In this document: positions 5,322-10,371 of the stretch, piece by piece
How positions within the stretch are numbered: position 1 is the stretch's first letter
How the letters are laid out: the number at the start of each line of letters is the position of its first letter
Origin: JBLNBU01 sp050260215
GTDB taxonomy: Bacteria; Pseudomonadota; Alphaproteobacteria; Rhodospirillales; Magnetospirillaceae
Direction: 5' to 3'
DNA length: 10,371 nt
Assembly: GCA_050260215.1 (NCBI GenBank)
Contig: JBLNBU010000103.1
Coordinates: forward strand, 1 to 10,371
Translations under genes and position numbers: made by a program
Notes under the pieces: generated by a model
What the model saw: only the letters and a program-made list of their open reading frames with translations
Databases searched by the model: none
What the model was told of the DNA's origin: nothing

Positions 5322-6209
5322 ATGCCTCGTCAGATCGCTTTCTACGGCAAGGGCGGCATCGGCAAGTCGACGACCTCCCAGAACACGCTCGCCGCCCTGG
5401 TCGAGCTCGACCAGAAGATCCTGATCGTCGGCTGCGACCCCAAGGCCGATTCGACCCGCCTGATCCTCAACACCAAGATGCAGGACACCGTGCTGCACCT
5501 GGCTGCCAAGGCCGGTTCGGTCGAGGACCTGGAACTCGAGGACGTGATGAAGATCGGCTACAAGGGCATTTTGTGCACCGAGGCCGGCGGACCCGAGCCG
5601 GGCGTCGGCTGCGCCGGCCGCGGCGTCATCACCGCCATCAACTTCCTGGAAGAGAACGGCGCCTACGACGACGTCGACTACGTCTCGTACGACGTGCTGG
5701 GCGACGTGGTGTGCGGCGGCTTCGCCATGCCCATCCGCGAGAACAAGGCCCAGGAGATCTACATCGTCATGTCCGGCGAGATGATGGCGCTTTACGCGGC
5801 CAACAACATCGCCAAGGGCATCTTGAAGTATGCCGGTTCGGGCGGCGTGCGCCTGGGCGGCCTGATCTGCAACGAGCGCAAGACCGACCGCGAGCTGGAA
5901 CTGGCCGAGGCCCTGGCCGCGCGCCTGGGCTGCAAGATGATCCACTTCGTGCCGCGCGACAACATCGTCCAGCACGCCGAACTGCGCCGCCAGACGGTGA
6001 TCCAGTACGCCCCCGACTGCCAGCAGGCCGACGAGTACCGCCAGCTGGCCCGCAAGATCCACGACAACTGCGGCAAGGGCGTCATCCCCACCCCGATCTC
6101 CATGGAGGAGCTCGAGGACATGCTGATCCAGTTCGGCATCATGAAGACCGACGAGCAGGCCCTGGCCGAGCTGGAGGCCAAGGAAAAGAGCCTCTGCGCC
6201 GCCGGCTGA
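5322..6209 (+). CDS. nifH: Nitrogenase iron protein (dinitrogenase reductase) NifH
   Basis: The NifH homodimer carries one [4Fe-4S] cluster and delivers electrons to NifDK with MgATP hydrolysis; it also serves in FeMo-co maturation. The 295-residue protein has the P-loop GKGGIGKST (9-17), the switch DPKADSTR (39-46), cluster ligands C97 (GVGCAGRG) and C131 (VVCGGFAMP), and the DraT target arginine R100. The start MPRQIAFYG is chosen over an in-frame ATG six codons upstream, because GGAAAGGA lies 8 bases before 5322 and overlaps that upstream codon region, and because NifH proteins normally begin here. It is the first gene of nifHDK, 29 bases before nifD. R100 being intact fits regulation by the neighbouring DraT and DraG. 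Confidence 0.98.
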   Translation: MPRQIAFYGKGGIGKSTTSQNTLAALVELDQKILIVGCDPKADSTRLILNTKMQDTVLHLAAKAGSVEDLELEDVMKIGYKGILCTEAGGPEPGVGCAGRGVITAINFLEENGAYDDVDYVSYDVLGDVVCGGFAMPIRENKAQEIYIVMSGEMMALYAANNIAKGILKYAGSGGVRLGGLICNERKTDRELELAEALAARLGCKMIHFVPRDNIVQHAELRRQTVIQYAPDCQQADEYRQLARKIHDNCGKGVIPTPISMEELEDMLIQFGIMKTDEQALAELEAKEKSLCAAG

Positions 6210-6238
6210 CCGCTGGCCCAAGGAATAGGAGAAGGCAG

Positions 6239-7696
6239 ATGAGCCTCGAATATACCAACGACGCCGCCCTGCACGAGGAAGCCATCCGCGAGGTCCTCGA
6301 GGCCTATCCGGAAAAGGCCGCCAAGAAGCGCGCGCGTCACCTCAACACGGTCAAGCCCGACGAGAAGTCGGGCGGATCGACCTGCGGCGTGAAGTCCAAC
6401 GTCAAGTCGGTGCCCGGCGTCATGACCATCCGCGGCTGCGCCTATGCCGGATCGAAGGGCGTGGTGTGGGGACCGGTCAAGGACATGGTCCACATCAGCC
6501 ACGGCCCGGTGGGCTGCGGCCAGTACTCGTGGAGCCAGCGGCGCAACTACTTCACCGGCACGGTGGGCGTCGACAGCTTCGTCACCATGCAGGTGACCAG
6601 CGATTTCCAGGAACGCGATATCGTCTTCGGCGGTGACAAGAACCTGGACAAGATGATCGACGAGCTGGACACCATGTTCCCGCTCAACCGCGGCATCTCG
6701 GTGCAGTCGGAATGCCCGATCGGCCTGATCGGCGACGACATCGAGGCTGTGGCCAAGAGGAAGGCCAAGGACATCGACAAGCCGGTGGTGCCGGTGCGCT
6801 GCGAGGGCTTCCGCGGCGTCTCGCAGTCGCTGGGCCACCACATCGCCAACGACGCCATCCGCGACTGGGTGTTCGACAAGACCAGCGCGGAGTGGGAGAC
6901 CGGTCCCTATGACGTCAATCTGATCGCCGACTACAACATCGGCGGTGACGCCTGGCCGTCGCGCAAGCTGCTGGAAGAAATGGGGCTTCGGGTCATCGGC
7001 TCGTGGTCGGGCGACGCGACGCTGGCCGAGATGGTGCGCGCGCCCAAGGCAAAGCTGAACCTGATCCACTGCTACCGGTCGATGAACTACATCTGCCGGC
7101 ACATGGAAGAGAAGTATTCGATCCCGTGGGTCGAGTACAACTTCTTCGGCCCCACCCAGATCGCCGCGTCCTTGCGCAAGATCGCCGCCCAGTTCGACGA
7201 CACCATCAAGGCCAAGGCCGAAGAGGTGATCGCCAAGTACCAGCCGCTCGTCGACGCGGTCGTCGCCCGCTACAAGCCGCGGCTGGAAGGCAAGAAGGTG
7301 ATGCTGTACGTGGGCGGCCTGCGTCCGCGCCACGTGTCGACCGCCTACGAGGATCTGGGCATGCAGATCGTCGGCTCGGGCTACGAGTTCGCCCACAACG
7401 ACGACTACCAGCGCACCGCCGAGTACCTCAAGGACGGCACGCTGATCTACGACGACGTCACCGGCTTCGAGCTGGAGAAGTTCATCGAGAAGATCCGCCC
7501 CGACCTGGTCGGCTCGGGCATCAAGGAGAAGTACGCCACCCAGAAGATGGGCGTGCCCTTCCGCCAGATGCACTCGTGGGACTACTCGGGCCCCTATCAC
7601 GGCTACGACGGCTTCGCCATCTTCGCGCGCGACATGGACCTCGCGGTCAACGCGCCGATCTGGAGCAAGTTCAAGGCCCCGTGGAAGGCCGCCTGA
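6239..7696 (+). CDS. nifD: Nitrogenase molybdenum-iron protein alpha chain NifD
   Basis: With NifK this forms the MoFe protein that binds FeMo-co and reduces N2. The 485-residue protein starts MSLEYTND; AGGAGAAGG precedes the ATG. P-cluster Cys ligands are C67 (IRGCAYAG), C93 (GPVGCGQYSW) and C159 (SECPIGLIGDD). FeMo-co ligands are C278 (LIHCYRSMNYI) and H445 (FRQMHSWDYSGP). The second-sphere residues Q196 and H200 in SQSLGHHIAND match Azotobacter Q191 and H195. The motifs are those of Mo-type NifD rather than VnfD or AnfD, and nothing is missing. The stop is followed by a 75-base gap containing a hairpin before nifK. Confidence 0.98.
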   Translation: MSLEYTNDAALHEEAIREVLEAYPEKAAKKRARHLNTVKPDEKSGGSTCGVKSNVKSVPGVMTIRGCAYAGSKGVVWGPVKDMVHISHGPVGCGQYSWSQRRNYFTGTVGVDSFVTMQVTSDFQERDIVFGGDKNLDKMIDELDTMFPLNRGISVQSECPIGLIGDDIEAVAKRKAKDIDKPVVPVRCEGFRGVSQSLGHHIANDAIRDWVFDKTSAEWETGPYDVNLIADYNIGGDAWPSRKLLEEMGLRVIGSWSGDATLAEMVRAPKAKLNLIHCYRSMNYICRHMEEKYSIPWVEYNFFGPTQIAASLRKIAAQFDDTIKAKAEEVIAKYQPLVDAVVARYKPRLEGKKVMLYVGGLRPRHVSTAYEDLGMQIVGSGYEFAHNDDYQRTAEYLKDGTLIYDDVTGFELEKFIEKIRPDLVGSGIKEKYATQKMGVPFRQMHSWDYSGPYHGYDGFAIFARDMDLAVNAPIWSKFKAPWKAA

Positions 7697-7714
7697 CCGA
7701 GTTACCTGTGAAAC

Positions 7715-7754
7715 CCTCCCCGCGTGTCGCCCAATAGCCGGGGGCGCGGGGAGG
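7715..7754 (+). other. Intercistronic stem-loop between nifD and nifK
   Basis: CCTCCCCGCG (7715-7724) pairs perfectly with CGCGGGGAGG (7745-7754) around a 20-base loop that may pair further internally (GCCC/GGGC). It lacks a T tract, so it is not a standard terminator. Its 3' arm ends five bases before the nifK Shine-Dalgarno sequence. A role in transcript processing, stability or NifK translation is possible. Confidence 0.6.
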
Positions 7755-7759
7755 AGAAA

Positions 7760-7765
7760 AGGAGA
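7760..7765 (+). promoter_or_regulatory. Ribosome binding site deciding the nifK start
   Basis: AGGAGA, within AAAAGGAGAG, lies 6 bases before the ATG at 7772. It supports this start over the in-frame GTG at 7724, which falls inside the intercistronic hairpin and has no ribosome binding site. Confidence 0.8.
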
Positions 7766-7771
7766 GTCGCC

Positions 7772-9301
7772 ATGCCTCAGACTGCCGACAAGGTGAAGGA
7801 CCACATCTCGCTGTTTGCCGAGCCGGAATACACCGAGATGTTCGCGGCCAAGAAGGCCAAGTTCGAATGCCGCCCCACCGACGACGAGGTCGCCGCCCAG
7901 GCTGAGTACACCAAGACCTGGGAATACCGCGAAAAGAACTTCGCCCGCGAGGTGGCCGTCATCAACCCGGCCAAGGCCTGCCAGCCCCTCGGTGCGGTGT
8001 TCGCCGCCGCCGGCTTCGAGGAGACCATGCCCTACGTGCACGGCTCGCAAGGCTGCGTCGCCTATTTCCGCTCGCACCTGGCCCGTCACTTCAAGGAAGC
8101 CTCGGCCTGCGTCTCCGACTCGATGACCGAGGACGCCGCGGTGTTCGGTGGGCTCAACAACATCGTCGAGGGCCTGCAGAACGCCTACGCGCTCTACAAG
8201 CCCAAGATGATCGCCATGTCGACCACCTGCATGGCCGAGGTCATCGGCGACGACCTGTCTGCCTTCATCGCCCAGGCCAAGGAGAAGGAGTCGGTGCCGG
8301 CCGACTTCCCCGTGCCCTTCGCCCACACGCCGTCCTTCGTCGGCAGCCACCTGACCGGCTACGACAACATGATCAAGGGCATCTTGCAGTACTTCTGGGA
8401 ACGCGAGGCCCAGCTGACCGCCAAGAAGGGCACCAAGATCAACATCGTGCCGGGCTTCGACGGCTATGCGGTCGCCAACAACCGCGAACTGAAGCGGGTG
8501 CTGGACCTGATGGGGGTCGACTACACCCTGATCTCGGACGTGTCCGACGTCTTCGACACGCCCTCCGACGGCGTCTATCGCATGTACGACGGCGGCACCA
8601 AGCTCGACGACGTGCGCAAGGCCATCGACGCCAAGGCCACCGTCTCGCTGCAGCAGTTCGCCGCCGACAAGACGCTGGAATACTGCGCGACCAAGGGCCA
8701 CGAGACCGCCGCGTTCAACTATCCGCTGGGCATCGGCGGCACCGACGCCTTCCTGATGAAGATGAGCGAGTTGTCGGGCAAGTCCATCCCGGCGGCGCTG
8801 GAAAAGGAGCGCGGCCGCCTGGTCGACGCCATCGCCGACAGCCAGGCCTGGCTGCACGGCAAGAAGGTGGCGCTGTTCGGTGACCCCGACTTCGTCTACG
8901 CGCTGACCGCCTTCCTGCTGGAACTGGGCTGCGAGCCCGTCCATGTGCTGGCCACCAACGGCTCGGCCGAGTGGGAGGAGAAGACCAAGGCGCTGCTGGC
9001 CTCGTCGCCGTTCGGCAAGGGCGGCCAGGTGTGGCGGGGCAAGGACCTGTGGCACATGCGCTCGCTGCTGTTCACCGAGCCCGCCGACCTTCTGATCGGC
9101 AGCTCGTACGGCAAGTACCTGGAGAAGGACACCGGCATCCCGCTGGTCCGGCTGGGCTTCCCCATCTTCGACCGCCACCACCACCACCGCTTCCCCACCT
9201 TCGGCTACCAGGGGTCGCTTCGGGTGCTGGTAGAGATCCTCGACCGCATCTTCGAGGTCGCCGACGCCTCCAGCGACATCAGCTACGACCTCACCCGCTG
9301 A
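7772..9301 (+). CDS. nifK: Nitrogenase molybdenum-iron protein beta chain NifK
   Basis: NifK pairs with NifD and holds the other half of the P-cluster. The 509-residue protein begins MPQTADKVKDH and has the long N-terminal extension typical of Mo-nitrogenase beta chains (1-60). P-cluster ligands are C70 (AKACQPLGA), C95 (GSQGCVAYFRSH) and C153 (STTCMAEVIGDDL), with S188 (TPSFVGSH) as the conditional ligand; numbering equals that of Azotobacter. The C-terminal LGFPIFDRHHHHRFPTFGYQG segment is the usual NifK signature, here with four consecutive His. It ends the nifHDK operon and is followed within 20 bases by a terminator; nifE does not follow within the window. Confidence 0.98.
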   Translation: MPQTADKVKDHISLFAEPEYTEMFAAKKAKFECRPTDDEVAAQAEYTKTWEYREKNFAREVAVINPAKACQPLGAVFAAAGFEETMPYVHGSQGCVAYFRSHLARHFKEASACVSDSMTEDAAVFGGLNNIVEGLQNAYALYKPKMIAMSTTCMAEVIGDDLSAFIAQAKEKESVPADFPVPFAHTPSFVGSHLTGYDNMIKGILQYFWEREAQLTAKKGTKINIVPGFDGYAVANNRELKRVLDLMGVDYTLISDVSDVFDTPSDGVYRMYDGGTKLDDVRKAIDAKATVSLQQFAADKTLEYCATKGHETAAFNYPLGIGGTDAFLMKMSELSGKSIPAALEKERGRLVDAIADSQAWLHGKKVALFGDPDFVYALTAFLLELGCEPVHVLATNGSAEWEEKTKALLASSPFGKGGQVWRGKDLWHMRSLLFTEPADLLIGSSYGKYLEKDTGIPLVRLGFPIFDRHHHHRFPTFGYQGSLRVLVEILDRIFEVADASSDISYDLTR

Positions 9302-9317
9302 AGGCCTTTGCCGAAAG

Positions 9318-9346
9318 CCCCCGGGACGGCGACGTCCCGGGGGTTT
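9318..9346 (+). terminator. Intrinsic terminator of nifHDK
   Basis: A perfect 11-bp stem (9318-9328 with 9333-9343) and a GCGA loop, followed by TTTGGTCT. The T tract is short, but the stem is very stable and sits 16 bases after the nifK stop. Confidence 0.8.
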
Positions 9347-9450
9347 GGTCTGTCAAAACGATATCAACCGCAACGGAATACGACCTTTGCACGACATTCC
9401 TTCCGTCCTGGCCCATGGTAGGATTCGCCCCTGTCGGAAGGGGTAGCCGG

Positions 9451-9465
9451 ATGGCAAGGCCGTGA
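9451..9465 (+). CDS. Possible four-codon leader ORF (MARP)
   Basis: ATG GCA AGG CCG TGA has a better ribosome binding site (GGAAGGGG, 9436-9443, 7 bases upstream) than the sensor gene that follows. Its stop overlaps an in-frame GTG of the sensor gene (GTGA, 9462-9465) and lies 5 bases before the sensor ATG. It could couple or set translation of the sensor. It may equally be a chance short frame. Confidence 0.25.
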   Translation: MARP

Positions 9466-9470
9466 CGGGG

Positions 9471-10371
9471 ATGGTGAGACACGGGCCGACGCTGCTGCTG
9501 ACCGCGGTGCTGTTCACCGCGGTGGCCTATGTCGCCGTCATCGTGCGGGCCGACTTCGAGAACCGCCGGGCCGAGGTGCGCCTGGAACTGCGCGGCGGGC
9601 TGGACCGCTTCGTCGACGTCACGCGACGGCTGTTCCGCGGCTACGAGGCGGTCGCGCGCACCCTGGCCGAGACCGACTGCGTGCGCGGGCGGGGCCGGCA
9701 CCCGTGCGGCGACCTGTTCACCCGGGTCAACCGCGCCAATCCGGGCGTGGTCAATTTCGCCGCCATCGACAGCGACGGACGGTTTTTCGCCTCGGGCCGG
9801 CCGTTCCCGCCGTCGGGCCCGCCCGACGCCCACGACTATCCCTTCTTCGCCGAGCTGGCCGCCGGCCGCGGCGAGCTTTACGTCATGGATCCCCACGAGG
9901 GCCCGGTCACCGGCGAGCCGGTCACCGGCCTGGTCGTCGCCATGCGCGACGCCGACGGACGGTTCGACGGCGTGATCGGCGCCTCGGTGCGCTTTTCCGA
10001 GCTGGTGTCGGCCTGGCGCGAGGTCCGGGCGCCCGACGAGCATATCGGCCTGGTGGTGCTGGACCGTCACCTCACCCCCATCTTCGCCAGTCCGCAGGCC
10101 GACGCCTTCGTCGCCTCGGGCCCCGACCAGGCGCAGCTGAAGGCGGCGCTGGCCGCGGGCCAGGGCCTGCTGAGCCTGGGCGGCGGCGAGTGGCGCTATG
10201 CGACACAGACGCTGCCGGACTACGGCTGGTCGGTGATCGCCCTGCATCCTGCCGCCTTCGGCTGGGGCGAGTACCTGTCCGAGGGCATGCTGCTGCGCCT
10301 GCTGCCGCCCATGCTGGCCCTGGGCGGGCTGGCGCTGGCGCTGTCGTGGCGGGACTGGCGCAACGTCCTCA
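9471..10371 (+). CDS. Membrane-bound dCache-domain sensor protein, N-terminal part
   Basis: The frame is open to the window end; about 300 residues are visible. A short cytoplasmic start precedes TM1 (about 8-25, LLLTAVLFTAVAYVAVIV). A periplasmic region (about 26-270) follows, with a helix-rich start and Cache-type strands: VVNFAAIDSDGRFFASG (93-109), the DYPFF element (122-126), GELYVMDP, then PVTGEPVTGLVVAMRDADG and FDGVIGASVRFSEL (165-178), plus a membrane-distal-like second lobe (190-260). TM2 is about 273-292. This is the dCache_1 layout of sensor histidine kinases, diguanylate cyclases and some chemoreceptors; the output domain is beyond the window. C70 and C79 could form a periplasmic disulfide. 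A stop at 9444 limits the start to GTG 9462, ATG 9471 or GTG 9474; ATG is preferred with moderate confidence. It follows the nifHDK terminator, so is probably a separate unit; no clear promoter was found in 9347-9450. Confidence 0.8.
   Translation, partial: MVRHGPTLLLTAVLFTAVAYVAVIVRADFENRRAEVRLELRGGLDRFVDVTRRLFRGYEAVARTLAETDCVRGRGRHPCGDLFTRVNRANPGVVNFAAIDSDGRFFASGRPFPPSGPPDAHDYPFFAELAAGRGELYVMDPHEGPVTGEPVTGLVVAMRDADGRFDGVIGASVRFSELVSAWREVRAPDEHIGLVVLDRHLTPIFASPQADAFVASGPDQAQLKAALAAGQGLLSLGGGEWRYATQTLPDYGWSVIALHPAAFGWGEYLSEGMLLRLLPPMLALGGLALALSWRDWRNVL

Noticed and set aside
4065..6221. Long minus-strand frame spanning nifH, the intergenic region and draT
   Set aside because: It crosses the nifH promoter and the REP-like repeat and is antisense to nifH; it is composition-driven, with no family resemblance.
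5252..6238. Extension of nifD upstream through nifH in another frame
   Set aside because: Translation before MSLEYTND is Arg-rich shadow of nifH; ATG 6239 has a good ribosome binding site and matches known NifD N-termini.
7724..7771. Sixteen-residue extension of NifK from GTG 7724
   Set aside because: The codon lies in the intercistronic hairpin and lacks a ribosome binding site; AGGAGA precedes ATG 7772.
5792..9187. Very long antisense open frame (over 1100 codons) opposite nifH, nifD and nifK
   Set aside because: Third-position GC bias of the nif genes removes stops on the opposite strand; no recognisable domain and it overlaps three certain genes.
9174..9190. Run of histidine codons in nifK resembling a metal-binding His stretch or tag
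   Set aside because: This is the normal RHH-HR signature of NifK; the fourth His replaces a Leu in Azotobacter and is probably common in alphaproteobacteria.
9347..9450. Sigma-70 or sigma-54 promoter for the dCache sensor gene
   Set aside because: A TTGCAC is present but has no acceptable -10 at 16-18 bp, and no TGGC-N-TTGC pair with correct spacing was found.
1..10371. CRISPR arrays, tRNA or rRNA genes, insertion sequences
   Set aside because: No regularly spaced direct repeats, cloverleaf-like elements, rRNA signatures or transposase frames were seen; the only repeat element is the inverted pair at 5047-5129.

Overview
This is a high-GC (roughly two-thirds G+C by eye) nitrogen-fixation region. 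It most likely comes from an alphaproteobacterium of the Rhodospirillum/Magnetospirillum/Azospirillum type. The main reasons are a classical Mo-nitrogenase nifHDK operon with a divergent draT-draG pair directly upstream, the arrangement known from that group, together with sigma-54/NifA promoter architecture and alphaproteobacterial-looking NifH, NifD and NifK. The genus is inference.

Layout. (1) Positions 1-185 hold the 3' end of a CheD-like gene. (2) A compact control region (175-290) carries a perfect TGT-N10-ACA NifA site overlapping the CheD-like stop codon, a one-mismatch second site, a perfect IHF consensus match, a -24/-12 sigma-54 promoter and a strong ribosome binding site. It drives nifB - nifT - SIR2-like gene - FeSII-type [2Fe-2S] ferredoxin (297-3195), which ends at a strong intrinsic terminator (3227-3255). 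(3) Convergent to this, on the minus strand, are draG (3277-4149) and draT (4163-4981). (4) The 340-base divergent region (4982-5321) contains a good minus-strand sigma-54-like promoter for draTG, a REP-like inverted repeat pair, one NifA site, an IHF-like site and the nifH sigma-54 promoter. (5) nifH, nifD and nifK run from 5322 to 9301, with a 10-bp hairpin between nifD and nifK and an intrinsic terminator after nifK. No nifE, nifN or nifX follows within the window. (6) From 9471 to the window end is the N-terminal part of a membrane-bound dCache sensor protein, preceded by a possible four-codon leader ORF.

How the genes work together. NifB makes NifB-co, the Fe-S core of FeMo-co; NifH supplies electrons and NifDK reduces N2. 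Two switch-off systems lie beside the enzyme. DraT and DraG reversibly ADP-ribosylate NifH, whose target arginine (R100) is intact. The FeSII-like ferredoxin belongs to a family that shields nitrogenase from oxygen by forming a protective complex. The most intriguing member is the SIR2-like protein encoded between nifT and the ferredoxin. It keeps the overall SIR2 motif order and the HG histidine but has lost the canonical GAG loop and the catalytic Asn. That suggests a nif-dedicated NAD- or ADP-ribose-related protein with no known role, in a locus whose other regulator (DraT) itself uses NAD.
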